This document shows positions 12,901 to 25,170 of a DNA stretch of 64,000 nucleotides, piece by piece; the stretch's first letter is position 1, and the number at the start of each line of letters is the position of its first letter. The position numbers and the translations under genes were made by a program. Under the pieces are notes generated by a model, which did no database searches, was not told the origin of the DNA, and was given only the letters and a program-made list of their open reading frames with translations. The stretch is from Proteles cristata cristata. Its lineage: Eukaryota; Chordata; Mammalia; Carnivora; Hyaenidae. The stretch spans positions 2,170,001 through 2,234,000 of the forward strand of contig JAESUZ010003505.1 of assembly GCA_017311185.1 (NCBI GenBank), given 5' to 3'.

Positions 12901-14548
12901 TAATCCAGATGTCCACACCACCCACCCTTACGGTTATTTAAGGCATAATCAGTGAGGCTTGGAACTTAATGCAATTCAGTTGGCTTTCTAATTCCCCAGG
13001 GTGTCAGCTGCGACCACTGAGTCTGCCATCAAGTTGGGTAATCCTTTAACGTCCCTCCCTGCATTTTCTGTTTCATTCTCGGTTTTCTTCTTCACATCTT
13101 AGGTTTGGTTTCTGAAAATCAGCACTCTGTGTTCAAACCAGCGCAAAGTTTTCATGGTGCTTACGTTAACTTGTATCTTGAAAGCAGCTTCTGTGTGTAT
13201 ATTAATTATTCCCAAGTATAACGTGGTCCCCAGGATTGAATTATTTAAATTAGTCCAAAGGGGTGTAATGCAAAGAGATCCCTAAAACCTCTGAAAGGAG
13301 TAATTTTCCTTGTTGCCACAGAAATGAGGAGTTCCTTGTTGTTCGGGCCTTACTCAGATCACACTACTTTTGCTTAATTACAATAAAATACTAACCACTG
13401 ATCAAAAGGTCCTCAGGATTACCTTCTCAGAGCAAAGTCCGAAAATGCTCACGTGATAGCCTAAATGGTGAAGAAAAATGCATACCTCATTCGAGTACCC
13501 CTATAGCACACTTTAAGATTTTCTATTGATCTTCTAATGTGCAAGCTTTGCTGCATTCTTTCCATAAAAAATTTTTCACCTCACTGGTCACTTTAAAGTG
13601 TAGTTCATTCAGATTTACTTTAAAGCACATGCTTTTGTGGACATTTAATTTGAGAAATGAAGAACTGAGATTCCTCACACAACATATCAACAGTATCTGT
13701 GCTCCACAGTACAATACACTGCACGCATGTGCACATACACACACACACACACTCTCCTTAATCCTGGCCACATTGCAGCGCACAAGGCCAAGTTATTAGA
13801 ATTACAATTTCAAAAGCATTTTAATGCAAACACAAACACTCCGATGTAGCCCCACACGCTTCTATTTGTTACAGACCCACTAGGAAAGCTCAAAGACTGG
13901 AGAATATAAAAAGCAGTTGATATCCTAATTCATATGCTACAATAATTTTTTTAAAAAATTTCATCTCTAATCATTCATTTGAGAATGGATTCAATTTGAA
14001 GGCGATTCAACCATTTCATATTTCAGAACTTGGGTTGTTCCCTAGAGTTCCCTTCCTTTGTTGCTTCTGCAGACAGTGATTTCCTAGTAATGCCCTCGGA
14101 AGCACCAGAGTGAAGCGAATGCAGTGGCTCTGCTAGTGAAGAGAGATTTTCGAGAGAAGCGAAGGCGTTTTCACTCCTTCTTTCCTACCAGTTAATGCCT
14201 TCAGTGGGTGGTCATGCCTGCTCTGTTCTTGAACAAAAGACTTGCTTCTCGGGAGCAGCAGGAATGGAACTGACGAGTATGACATCTGTTTCAGGCTGTT
14301 CCCCCAGTTCCCGAGGGCCAGCACCACGCATTCAGCACCAGTTGTGATGGGACCATGAGCGAAAAAGGCATTAGGGCATCAGAAGTGAGCATAGCCTGCT
14401 TGAGTGGAAGAGGGAGGGGGAAAGAAAATCTTAACACAACAACCACATAAAACACAGCGTTGCAAAGGAAAAAAAATGGACAGAAAAGCTCATCAGAGAA
14501 GACAGTGTTTTGGAGATGGTCTCTCCCTTTGGTATAAAATGATAATTT
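9959..14548. other. Intronic sequence, nothing recognised
   Basis: Contains a 142-codon open frame at 11469-11897 (+) with no domain, signal or family resemblance, and small (CA)n at 13735-13751. No SINE or LINE seen. Confidence 0.55.
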
Positions 14549-14757
14549 TTTTTTGAAGGAAGTTTATTTTTGAGAGAGACAGAGACAGCACAAGTGGGGA
14601 AGGGGCAGAGAGGGAGGGAGGGAGAGAGAGAGAGAGAGAATCCCAAGCAGGCTCCGAACTGCCAGCGCAGAGCCCAGCGGGGGGCTCCAACTCACGAAAC
14701 AATGAGATCATGACCTGAGCCAAAACCAAGAGTCAGACAACTGAGCCAGGCACTCCA
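14549..14757 (-). mobile_element. Carnivore tRNA-Lys SINE, older copy
   Basis: Antisense: T run, gtttatttttgagagagac, a GGGA/GA repeat, gagatcatgacctgagcc and a decayed head (gagccaggcactcc). No convincing TSD. Confidence 0.85.
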
Positions 14758-15163
14758 GAAAATCCTCATTTTTTAAGTACTGTAAGATAGGACGCTTCTC
14801 TCTCCCCATTTATGTGCAAAGGTCTGGTCCTATAGAAAGAAAGTGTGGTTTGATCTGAGTGATATTTCTACCTAGTTGTAACCTGGCCTTTGCTATCACT
14901 GTTTACAAATGGGAAGAGTAGTGGTAGGCATATTTAAGAGCCAGAGAGGATTTACATGAGTAATTGAACAAGTGGTACATCAGGAGATTGGCCCAAAACA
15001 GTTATCGATGGAAATGTTCAAAAACTGGGTTGGCTGATGGGTATAAAATTCTATGAGTTTCTTGAAAATTGTTGAATCTGTTAGTTCAGATTTCACAATT
15101 ACAAATTTTACAGTACATCAATGATACCTAAACAAAAGTTTAGCCAGTTTAAAAAACTGGCTC

Positions 15164-15398
15164 TGCAGCGCCTGGGTGGCTCAGTCGGTTAAGCTTCCAA
15201 CGTCGGCTCAGGTCATGATCTCACGTTTCGTGGCTTCGAGCCCTGCACTGGGCTCTGTGCTGACAGCTAGCTCAGAGCCTGGAGTCTGTTTCTGATTCTC
15301 TGTCTCCCTCTCTCTCTGACCCTCCCCTGCTCATGCTCGCTCACTCGCTCTCTCTCTCAGAAATAAATTTTTTAAAAAAATTTTTTTAAATTAAAAAA
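15164..15398 (+). mobile_element. Felid tRNA-Lys SINE
   Basis: Sense copy from gcgcctgggtggctcagtcg to a long A/T-rich tail. Perfect 13-base TSD aaaaaactggctc at 15151-15163 and 15399-15411. Carries the internal variant tgacagctagctcagagcc. Confidence 0.95.
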
Positions 15399-15960
15399 AA
15401 AAAACTGGCTCATTGCTTCATGGTCCATGACCATTTTAAAATCTCTTCCAAATATTTAATGACATAGGAAAATGCTTACAACATGATGCTACATGGGAAA
15501 TAGCAAAACAGAACTATATAGTATGATCTCAATCGTGACTATATTTGTAGAAGGAAGAAAGGGCAGGAAGGAAAGAAACAAGACTGCCTCTGAGTGTGTG
15601 GATTACAGATGATTTTTGTTTCCTTTTTCTACTTTTCTGTTTTCTTTGATTTTCTTAGTTTTTATAATGAGCATGTGACACTTTTATGATGAAAAATTAA
15701 TGAGGACGTGTTTTGCTAGTAGCTATCAAAATGGTTTATGTGGCTGTAACTATCAACTCGGTATCTTATTTGGGTGAATCCTATAGAAGTAGTTATAGAC
15801 GTGATTATGGAAGTACCAGAAAAACTGTAGAAGCAAGCTACTGCCCGCCAAAAGAGAATGCGTGTTGTTAATAATACTCCTCAGTTATGAAAAAAGAATA
15901 TTAGAAAGTAGATGTGATCTTTTGTGTATATGAATGTAGATAAACAAGTGTGTATATTTC

Positions 15961-15978
15961 TGTGTGTGTGTGTGTGTG
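15961..15978. repeat. (TG)n microsatellite
   Basis: Nine TG units followed by a TA run. Confidence 0.95.
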
Positions 15979-16287
15979 GATATATATACAGTAAGTTGCA
16001 AAGACACAGATAGTCTGTTGTAGGATAGATTAAAAAAACAATTTGTCAAACTAAATATGAAGATTGATTGCATTTTTAAAGAATATATGTGTGTAGTATG
16101 TCCGGGCACACTTAGGGTACATAAGAAACAAAACTCTCTTTATTCTTTTAAATAATAAGTTTTCATTTTGAGCGTCCATCCCACCAGGTGGTAGAAACTC
16201 TTCAGACAGAGATAGTCAAATTAAGGTTTCTTCTCAATTTCCTAATGCCATTTTAGGAGTAGGATTATATTTAGGTCACATCATGGT

Positions 16288-16625
16288 GGGTGCTGTGGAT
16301 TGAATTGTGTCTGTGAAATTCACATGTTGAAGCCCTAATCCCAGTACCGTGGCATTTGGAGGTATCTGCATGGTATCTTCGTTTTGGATGATGCTTAGGT
16401 TTAGTTGGGGCCATGCGGGTGGAAGTCTCATGTTGGGATTAGTTCCCTACCAAGAAGAGATACGAGAGCTCTGGCATTTGATGACCTGCAAGATGGATCC
16501 AAGTAGATGGCCCTCACTGAGAGCCCAGTTGGCCAGCACTTTGATCTTGGACATCCTGGCCTCCAGAACCGCTGGGTAAGCCACTCATCTGTGACATTTT
16601 GTCAGACCAGCCTGAGCCAGCCAAT
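16288..16625 (+). mobile_element. MLT1-type LTR (ERVL-MaLR remnant)
   Basis: Solo-LTR-like old repeat in sense: tgtggattgaattgtgtctg, acatgttgaagccctaatcc, catttggaggtatct, and the 3' part ttgatcttggacatcctgg, cctccagaaccgctgggtaa. These are hallmarks of MLT1-class LTRs. No retroviral coding sequence is attached. The open frame of 76 codons inside is repeat-derived. Confidence 0.8.
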
Positions 16626-16956
16626 TCAGTTCTGAACATCTTCTTTCACCCTTGATTGACTGAAGTCTCGCAATGTCTTTGCTCACGAGTCTGTTACAGA
16701 CAGTGCTCCCTTGTCAGTCCGTCCTCATCGCTACACCTTTAAAATTTCTGACCCTTTAGAGCACCTCGCTGACGCATTTGGAAGAGCATGTGACTCTTGA
16801 TCTTGCAGTCGTGAGTTAACCTCTGTTGAGTAGAGAGACGACTTAAACAAGTAAATAAACATTAAAAATAAAATTTCTGACCCTCTCTTGGTAGTTTCCA
16901 TGACCCTTTTGATTTATAGAAAATATATGGCTGCCCTGTGTGACAAATTTTCTTTT

Positions 16957-17171
16957 TTTTTTAAATATTTTTATTTATTTCTAGGGGAGAGAGAGAGAGA
17001 CAGTGTGAGCAGGGGAGGGTCAGAGAGAGAGGGAGACACAGACTCTGAAACAGGCTCCAGGCTCTGTGCTGGCAGTCGGCACAGAGCCGGACGCGGGGCT
17101 CGAACCCACGAACCGTGAGATCATGACCTAAGCGAAAGCCGGACGCTTAAACGACTAAGCCACCCAGCCCC
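16957..17171 (-). mobile_element. Felid tRNA-Lys SINE, young subtype
   Basis: Antisense. Perfect 14-base TSD acaaattttctttt at 16943-16956 and 17172-17185. Subtype marks ctggcagtcggcacagag and tttctaggg. The head end is slightly shortened (cacccagcccc). Confidence 0.95.
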
Positions 17172-17646
17172 ACAAATTTTCTTTTCCTCCGGTCACACAA
17201 TCTTAGTCAGGGACTCTGGGGGTGTACGGGGTTTGGTGCTGGAAAAATTGTCTCTGCATATCCAGAGATTCTTCTAGAAACTTTTTGTTTCTGTCATCAG
17301 TCTACTCTTTCAAAACTCGTATATTGAGAGTGTATTTATTTCTACGTACTCTCCTTCTGCTTTAACAACTTTTTTTCTGATGTACCATGTATTCACGGAA
17401 TATGGAGAAAGATCCAGGGGAAAAGGCAGTGGTGATTAATATTTCAAAGTACTACTCTGGTACAACTGGTTATCTTTGGAATTTAGGATTAGAGAGGGGA
17501 AGGGAACATGTTCACTTTTTGCTTTACATAATTCTGTAATATTTAAAAATAGTAGTCATCCCTTTTGAATTAAAAACTTAACCACTTCCATAAACTGCCT
17601 ATCTTGATCTTTTCTACAATACATCACCTAGCCTGGGCAGTTCCTT

Positions 17647-17857
17647 TTTTTTTTTCTTTTTAATGTGTCTTTATTTATTTTGAGAAAGAGAGAGTGTAGG
17701 GGAGGGGCAGCAAGACGGAGGGAGAGAATCCCGAACCAGCCCCACACTATCAGCACAGAGCCCAGCGCAGGACTCAGTCTCCGGAACTGTGAGATCATGA
17801 CCTGAACCGAAATCAAGAGCTGGAAGCTGAACCCACTGAGCCGCGCAGGTGCCCCCC
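17647..17857 (-). mobile_element. Carnivore tRNA-Lys SINE, older copy
   Basis: Antisense: T-rich tail, ttattttgagaaagagaga, ggggaggggcagcaagac, gatcatgacctgaaccga and the head end ccgcgcaggtgcccc. Diverged; no clear TSD. Confidence 0.88.
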
Positions 17858-20800
17858 AGGACAGCTCCTGTTATCCCCATCTTAACAGATGAAGAAACAA
17901 AGTTGTCCACACAAATTATAAACCTTTTTAATCTTGGACAAGTAAAAAGAATGAGAGGCAAACATGTAATGAGTATCCTCAGTGTGTAGCACATGTGCGA
18001 GGAAAGAAGCTGTTAAAAGTGTCTTAATGCATCGTCTTTCTCTAAGTCCTTATTGATTTGAAAGCATTTCCAAAGTTACTGTTCTGATTGATTTTTCCAT
18101 TGAAATAGCTTCGTCCATTCTGCGCTCCCAGAGGTATTGCCTTCGTTCTGGTCTTCATGGTGTTGTGTTTCAGCTATGGCCATATCCTTCCCTGTTCTGA
18201 TACGTTCTTCACACCAATTGGTTTTACTAAAACATTGCTTAGGTCATAGGATCATAAGGGCCTTAGATTTGAAAGAGCCTCACAGCCCAGTCCTCAGAGA
18301 GCTCAGGAACCTTTCTGGAAGATCCCTGGTATGTGATTTTCCAACCTTTCCTTCAACCATCCAGTAGGGAGTAACCACTCTACAAGGCAGCCTGTCTTAT
18401 TTTTTTGGACAAGCATAAGGTGTGGGAAAGTCCCTTCTTACTGCTGTACTGAATGTCTCCTTTTACCTTACGCACGGAATGAGTTCAGTCTTTCTTTGAA
18501 TGACTCTTTCGACAAAAATTAGAATGTCTGTCTTCCTGGCTCAGTTCACCAGCGTAGGTCTCCCCAGTTCCTTCCCTGTTTATTTTTGTTGCTGTCTGCC
18601 TGAGGCCACCATGGTTCTTGACCCACAGGGAACGCGCACTCACTGCTCGCTCCGTGGGCTAATGATAAATGGTTAAAATGCCCCATGATTCCGGCGTTGC
18701 TTTGGTTCCCGCTTTATAATCTCTAAAGGAAACCTTCACTGCATCTCCTCCATCTGGTAGGTGATCTGTAGTAACTCCTGCATCGATACAACATCTGTTT
18801 CTTCTTTCAGCTCCGCAGAAATGTCAGATCTTTCTATGCCAGGGTGATTTTGAAATCCATACATGTATTTCCTCTTTTGCTTTTGTGTCTGTTGTTTTTT
18901 TTCGAACAGCACATTCCAGCACGAGAGTATAAATATCTTGGAAGACTACATGCCGTCTTATTTACCTACTCCATTGGAAATGCATCCCGCGCAGTTTGAG
19001 TTCTTCCCCTCTGTGTGTGAAAAGTTCCAGTTTTCCTTGGTATTCGTGTATAATTAGGCCATCACTAGAATGAAATGGTGCCGTTTTATTAATCTGTGCA
19101 GTTATATCATTAGTGCAGACACTGTGCTGTGCAATTTATAAAGCGCACATCCTAAAGGAATAGGACCAAATTATAAGAGATATTCTTGGTGAAATCACAG
19201 TCTTGATTACCACTTACTTTTGCTTATTTATCCTACTGTCTAGACTTTTTTTTTTAACCTCCACGATAATAAAACCAGAAGAGTTGAGAAAGTAAGAAAT
19301 CGGTTCATTCTTGTGTTGGTGTGGGGGTACTGGCTGTAAAGAGAGAAGCACCAAATGGACTGATACGTGACTTTTAAGCCTAGCCACACCCAGTGATCAC
19401 AGATCATCAAGAATTTTCTGCAGGGGAGTGTCTTACAGTTATCCAGAAGCAACTCCTTCAAGCCCTCCCCGAGACCACGAGGTAAGGTTGCAGCCTGTGT
19501 TGTTAGTTCAACAACAGAATTCCTACAGAAAAAGATGAAGCCACATATCTCCAGAAATGATTTTAACTTATTATCACCTTCGAAATCCTCACCCCCTCCC
19601 ACCCGTTGTCATTTAGGGGGACAGTTTTAAACTTTCTGTCTGAAATCCTAGTGTCTTTTTGTTATAGTGCCCCTGGAAGCATCCAGCTAAGATAGTCAGA
19701 AAAAACACATCTCCTGCTTGCATACATAAATGGATTAGACATCTAGAGCATTTTGCTTTAACAGAAATTTCTTCTTGGCATTCTTTAAGAAGGAAGGGAG
19801 AGAGGGAACAGTGGGATTTTCATATCTGTTAAATAATCATTAGCGTGGAGGATAGAAACCCTATCTTCTTTTTCAACTTACGACCAGCTGTTGAGGTAAA
19901 CTTGAAGGGCCCCTTAATTATTGCATATTTCAATAGCTTTTGGGGGTTCTGTTATCCTTTCCGCCACTCCGATCAAAGGAGCTCAGCTATTTGGTACACC
20001 ATTGTTACTGAAAGCATTCCTTGTGTGATTGTGTTGCTTCTGAAATGTTCTGTAAAAGGTCAGGCAGGGTGTCCTTCTCTGATTTCATCATGCCTCTGAG
20101 AGTAACCTCTGCTACCAATTATGTGTTACTTGGATGGGTGCTAGGATACCCCAGGGCTTCTTTTTCTTGGCCTCAGTACGTGTTTGCTTTTGTCCCTTAT
20201 ATCGCCGAGTCAGAGATGTTTTAATGTCCGTATGATATTTGGAGTCCATGAAAAACAAACTCAGACAGGCGGACAGATTTTTTCTGTTTGTGACATGGTT
20301 TGGTTGTGTTGCCAGAGACGTATTTGCCATGAGCCGCGCATCCTCATCAAGGGCTTTAACGATGTTGAAGCTTTCCTCATGGCGGTTGGCTTCATGACTT
20401 TTTGTAAACATGGAATTAAATCCTCTCCGGACATAACCCACGGCTCGGGGAATGTACAAAAAACTAGCCCAATGCATAGGGCTTTGTCCTTCCACAGGAA
20501 ACACTGTATGAGTGATTGAATATGAAAATCAAACCTTGACTACTTCCAAATAGCTCACTATTCTGAGTTCTGAGTTCACACATGCTGGTGTTATGTTTAT
20601 GGTTTCTTTCTCCCAGAGCAAAATGTACTGTGTCAAATTGGCAAACTATAGCTGGCCCGTGAACTCTTGCATTTGGCGTAAAAGGTCGCTCTCCTTTGTC
20701 AGTAGCCTGTGGACGGACTGTGACTTAGATTTACAAAGATGGGTTCTGTTTGGAAGATGCTCTCGTGTCTGCACAATGAACACATTTTGGATCCAAACTT

Positions 20801-21077
20801 ATTTTCCAAATAGTGGATGTCAAAAAGTTTTTCAGAATCCCTTTATAGCAAATGTACAATAAACTGCTTACCTGGACATGGTTCCTTTCTCTAGTATTTC
20901 ACTGCTTTCAAGATTAAATTCGTTGGTATCTGGTGATGTATTTTAAGACTTAGAAAGACCATAGGCTTCTAACTGCGATGAAAGCTTTTTTCTGCTAACG
21001 ATGGATGAATGAGATGGAGCCGTGTTACTACTTCATACTGCAAAGAATGCATGGAAAGGGAAATAATCATAACTTTT
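17858..21077. other. Intronic sequence, possibly old repeats at 18130-18540
   Basis: 18240-18450 (ggatcataagggccttagat, agggagtaaccactctacaa, aaggcagcctgtctta) looks like an ancient interspersed repeat I cannot name. A stretch open on both strands lies at 20112-20519; its translations match nothing I know. Confidence 0.45.
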
Positions 21078-21086
21078 AGTTTTTAA

Positions 21087-21285
21087 AATGTTTATTTTTG
21101 AGAGAGAGAGAGAGATAGAGTGCGAGTAGGGAGAGGCAGAGAGAGAGGGAGAAGCAGAATCGGAAGCAGGCTCCATACTCTGAGCTGTTGGCACAGAGCC
21201 TGATGTGGGGCTTGAACCCATGAGCTGCAAGATCATAACCTGAGCCGAAGTCGGACACTTAACCACTGAGCCACCCAGGCACCCC
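21087..21285 (-). mobile_element. Carnivore tRNA-Lys SINE
   Basis: Antisense copy ending ccacccaggcacccc. A short TSD agtttttaa lies at 21078-21086 and 21286-21294. Confidence 0.9.
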
Positions 21286-21469
21286 AGTTTTTAATAAAGA
21301 GGTAAATACAAGAGACACAATAGAGTCCTTGCCCTTGAAATCTAAATTTAGGCAGTGAAATTCAAAATGGAGGTTGCTTTGAAAGATTTGCCTTTTTTGT
21401 GATGGAATGACTTGTACATTAACATCTGAGTAGGTTGGCTCTGTTGGCCAGTTGTGCTCAGAATCCAGC

Positions 21470-22204
21470 AATTTCCTATGCTCTCTGCTGCTACCATGTT
21501 AGCCTCAGCCAGAAACATCTCTCATCTGGATTTATGCAGAAGTTCCCTCTCTGGTCCTTCTTCTGCCTTTACCCTTGACACCCGCTTGCCATCTGTTGTC
21601 AACACAGTGGCCAGAGAGACCACTTTTAACATGTAAGTTCGATTATGTCACTAATCTCAAAACTCCCCCCTGGTTCCCCATTTCACGCAGATTAAAAGCT
21701 CGCCTTCGTGATGGCAATGGATGACAAGGTCCCATGTCATCTGGCTCCTGTCATCTCCGAACCTTCCCTCTTATTCTTCTCCCCCCGTAACTGTACCACT
21801 ATAGACATGTGGATCTTTCTCTTATTTCTGGAACACACCAGGCACGCCTTTGTACCATTTAGCCCTTACCTAGAACCCCCTTCAACCAGATTTCCTCCTG
21901 TTTAACTCTCTCATCTCCCTTCTTGCAGTCTTTGCTCAGTGAGGCTTACCCTGCCCTTCCTGTTCAGAATGACGGCCTTTCCCCTCACACCATCCTACTT
22001 TTGTTTTTCCAAAGCACCGGTTGCCTACTGTGTGCCTACCATGCACTTTGCTTTGTATTAATTATTATTATCTATGGTTTTCCCTCCAGAGAATATAATC
22101 CTCAAAAAAGAGATTTACTCTTGTTTTGTTCACAGAAGTAATCTAAATGCCTAGAACGGTGCCTGGCACGTACATAGTAAGTACTTAAACATATTTATGG
22201 AGAA
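21470..22204 (+). mobile_element. LINE-2 (L2) 3' region
   Basis: Clear L2 3' sequence: atctctcatctggatttatg, gattatgtcactaatctcaa, agattaaaagctcgcc, tgacaaggtcccatgtcatctggc, a pyrimidine-rich middle, and the typical end tagaacggtgcctggcacgtacatagtaagtac. The 65 to 72-codon open frames in it are repeat by-products. Confidence 0.8.
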
Positions 22205-22412
22205 GGCATGCCCGGGTAGCTCAGTCAGTTAAGTGTGTGACTCTTGGTTTCAGCTCAGGTCACTGTCTCATGGTTCGTGAGTTTGAGCCCTGCACTGGGC
22301 TCTGTGCTGATGGTGCAGAGCCTGCTTGGGATTCTCTCTCTCTCTGGCCCTCCCTCTGCTCCTTGCATGCTCTATCTCTCTCTCTCTCTCAGAATAAACA
22401 AACTTTGAATAA
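22205..22412 (+). mobile_element. Carnivore tRNA-Lys SINE, older copy
   Basis: Sense: gcatgcccgggtagctcagt, ggttcgtgagtttgagccct, CT repeat, cagaataaacaaactttgaa. It sits between two L2 pieces. Imperfect flanking repeat (atatttatggaga / atatttattgaga). Confidence 0.88.
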
Positions 22413-22559
22413 AATATTTATTGAGAGAATAAATTCAACCAAAAGAACTAGTAAGGTAGGAGAATTGGTTTTCAGAGAAAGCTGTGAATTCACTGTTGTC
22501 CTCGAGTCTGAGCAGTCAGCAGAGCTTTGGAGCAGTGATAACTACAGTTGTGGTTATGG

Positions 22560-22760
22560 GAGCAGCTGCACATCTTGTTCACCAGCAGATCCCGTCAGCT
22601 CTCCCTTCCGACTCCAGTTAGAATTTCCCACTTTCTGCGGCTTCTGCTGCTCTCACACTCCTATAGGCCACCATCATGTCTGGCCTGGATTATGGCAACA
22701 GCATCCCATAACAGGCTGCCTGGATTCGGCCCTGACACCCTCCATCTTTTACGTTCAACA
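22560..22760 (+). mobile_element. LINE-2 (L2) fragment, second copy
   Basis: Resembles the more 5' part of the L2 3' region (aggccaccatcatgtctggc, ctggattatggcaacagc, cctggattcggccc). It overlaps in content with the L2 just upstream, so it is a separate insertion rather than a continuation. Confidence 0.6.
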
Positions 22761-22958
22761 CAGTGAATTGGAAGGTAAGGATCCAGGGAAGAAGAACATC
22801 AGAAGCTGAAGAAAAGAGGGAATAATTCGTGAGGGAATAATTTGTGACGAGGTGTTGGAAAGGAGGCTGGAGAAGGTCAGGTTAAGAATAAAAGTAGAGC
22901 TAGGAGGAGCAGGGCAGCCTGTCCTCCTACTGGGGAGGGGCTTAAGAAGATCAAGAAA

Positions 22959-23195
22959 GGATGTGAGGGCGATCTGGCTGCGACATCTGTCACCCCATTG
23001 ATCTCCAGGGTTGATTCTGCTGATCTGGCTGGCTAGGCGGGTGTCCCCTTCCTCCCTCACTGCTCCATGTGCATCCCTCCCGAAGCTGCGCTCTCAGTCG
23101 AAGAGAATGACCTTCCCCGATAGTGGAGGACCGTTCTTCGGTCAAGGGTATATAAATAACTATATTCCCCTGCTAGAACCTTCAAACAAGCTCTC
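22959..23195 (+). pseudogene. RN7SK: 7SK RNA retropseudogene, 3'-truncated
   Basis: 7SK is a Pol III small nuclear RNA that holds P-TEFb inactive with HEXIM. The copy starts exactly with the 7SK 5' end (GGATGTGAGGGCGATCTGG) and follows it through CATCTGTCACCCCATTGAT, GGCTAGGCGGGTGTCCCC, TCTTCGGTCAAGGGTATA and CCTGCTAGAACC to AACAAGCTCTC, about 237 bases; the last quarter of the RNA is missing. Most differences are CpG decay. It is flanked by a 15-base TSD, aagaagatcaagaaa (22944-22958) and aagaacatcaagaaa (23196-23210). There is no A tail and no Pol III terminator, so it is not expected to give a functional RNA. Confidence 0.94.
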
Positions 23196-23309
23196 AAGAA
23201 CATCAAGAAAGCTTGAGTAGTGTCACCCCAGCATAGTCACAGCGACTAAGGACACCAAACATCAGGACGCACATAAAGCAGCTGGAGCTTGCATACACCG
23301 CCGTCGAGG

Positions 23310-24150
23310 ATCGCATATGATACAAACACCGTAGAGACTGTTTGACAGCCATTTGGGAGTTAAACATCTACTCTGCGACCCAGCAAGTGCACTCTGAGAT
23401 ATTTACCGAAAAAGAGATGAAATCATGTGTTTTAAAAGACTCGTACGAAAATGTTTATAGCAGCCTCATCCATAATAGCCTAAGACTGCAAATACATCTG
23501 GTATCCATCAAAAGGAGACCAGGATGCAGTATGGTCATACAATAGAATACCATTGAATAATGAAAAGGGGGCACCTAGGTGGTTCAGTTGGTTAAGCATC
23601 TGACTTCGGCTCAGGTCATGATCTCATGGTTCATGAGTTTGAGTCCCATGTCTGGCTTTATGCTGACAGCTTGGAGCCTGGAGCCTGCTTCAGATTCTGT
23701 GTCTCCTTCTCTCTCTGCCCCTCCCAAACTTGCTCGCTCGCTCTCTCTCTCTCAAAAATAAACGTTAAAAAATCTAAAAAAACAAAAGAACAAATGCGAT
23801 GAATGCATCTCAAAAACATGTTAAGTGAAAGAAGCCAGGCATGAAAAAGAACATGTTGTATGATTCCAATTACATGAATATATATGAAATCTAAAAGCAC
23901 ACAGAATATACAGATGATGACAGATCTTAGGGCTTCCCTGGAGTGGGGTAAGGGGTGGGGAGGAGGAAGGAAACTATCTGAAAAGAGAGCACATGGGAAC
24001 TTTCTGGGTGAAGGAAATGTTTACCATCTTGTTCTGGGTGGTGGCAATAGATGGATGTACCTCATCGCCAGACTTGTCGAACCAAACACTTAAGGTCTGT
24101 GCACTTTCTTTTATTATTTCTACCTGAATAACAACATAATAAAACTGTAT
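23310..24150 (+). mobile_element. LINE-1 3' end fragment (old L1M type)
   Basis: Old L1 3' sequence in sense orientation: gacccagcaagtgcactc, tgtttatagcagcctcatcc, tacaatagaataccattgaa, then after a nested SINE atgaatgcatctcaaaaaca, gtgaaagaagccaggcatga and a G-rich ggggtggggaggagg block. It ends with an A-rich stretch near 24145. Left boundary is approximate; it starts soon after the 7SK copy. The SINE at 23567-23790 splits it. Confidence 0.82.
23567..23790 (+). mobile_element. Carnivore tRNA-Lys SINE nested in old L1
   Basis: Sense: gggggcacctaggtggttca to ctcaaaaataaacgttaaaa. It splits the L1 3' end at the AATAATGAAAA stretch. Older subtype. Confidence 0.92.
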
Positions 24151-25024
24151 GAACACATATCGTGAGATTCTGAGATGAATAGGAAGGAGGAAGGTAGAAA
24201 AATACTAGGGCTTAAATCTTAGCAAGTAAGATACCAAAGTCATTTCTTGAGCTTAGAGTGATTAGATTTGGGGGATTCAAAAATGCTTGTGTGGCTGGCT
24301 ACTTTAAGGAATATGACGGGAAGTCGACAAGAGAAAACACAGTATTAATAAGCAGAAGGGAGTGAGGTGCTGAAGCAGATAGGATGACTGGACTTTTGGG
24401 GACCCATTCAGTGTAATTTTGTGATTTGAGGTGAATAAATTAGGGAAATGCTAGTTAGGAAGGCAGGGGGACAGTTGGAGTTGAGGGCGTTCATGTCTTT
24501 CTGGAAATCCTCTTGGTGAGGTGAGGTTTGAATCTGCCTGAACGAGTGAGTTGAATTTTACCCAGCAGAGAAGGTGCTCATAGGCTCTGTTGGGTTAAGC
24601 AGGATGTTTCATTAAAATTAACTCCACTTGCTTCCCTTTGCTTTCTTTAACTAATAGAAAAATCTAAAATTATATATATAGCTCACATTATATTTCTTTT
24701 GGACAGTGCTGGCCTTGAGGCATGGAGAGATGTTAAACTATTTCCATAATCAAAGCAAATTATGATGGATGTCTGGCCTAGGACCATGGAGAAAGAGGAG
24801 CAGTGAAATTCAAGAGATATTTCTTAGGACAGAGTTGACAGGCTTGGTTAGTGATTGCACTTGGCAGGACTCAGGTTATGGAGTGGGATAAATCAGAGAT
24901 TGCTCTAAGATTTCTAACTTGGATAATATTGGCTGGGATGGAATACCACATTTGACATTAGGGAACACAGAAGGGCAAAAAAGAATCAGAGTTATAAGCT
25001 GAGGAAGAGGGAGACTAATAACCC
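24151..25024. other. Intronic sequence, possibly ancient repeat
   Basis: Purine-rich, with ggcttggttagtgattgcac and gatttctaacttggataata like a diverged interspersed repeat, family unknown. No gene. Confidence 0.4.
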
Positions 25025-25170
25025 CATATTGAGTTCCAAGCCCTTGTCCTATAATGAATCATTTCAATATCTGCAAATAGGTAAGAAATTAAGACCCAGA
25101 AAGGTTAACTTACCCAAGGATCAGTCAGCTGGACATGACAGAACTAGGATTCGAACCCACCCATTAGTGG
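25025..25170 (+). mobile_element. MIR element
   Basis: Sense MIR: atttcaatatctgcaaatag (weak), acccagaaaggttaacttac, ccaaggatcagtcagctgg and gaactaggattcgaaccca match the conserved MIR core and tail. Confidence 0.75.

Noticed and set aside
16888..17118. Plus frame ending GRGARTHEP and similar frames in many places
   Set aside because: These are translations of the SINE tRNA-derived region and recur at every SINE copy.
22237..22809. 190-codon open frame, the longest in the window
   Set aside because: It runs from a SINE into an L2 fragment; both parts are recognised repeats, so the frame is accidental.
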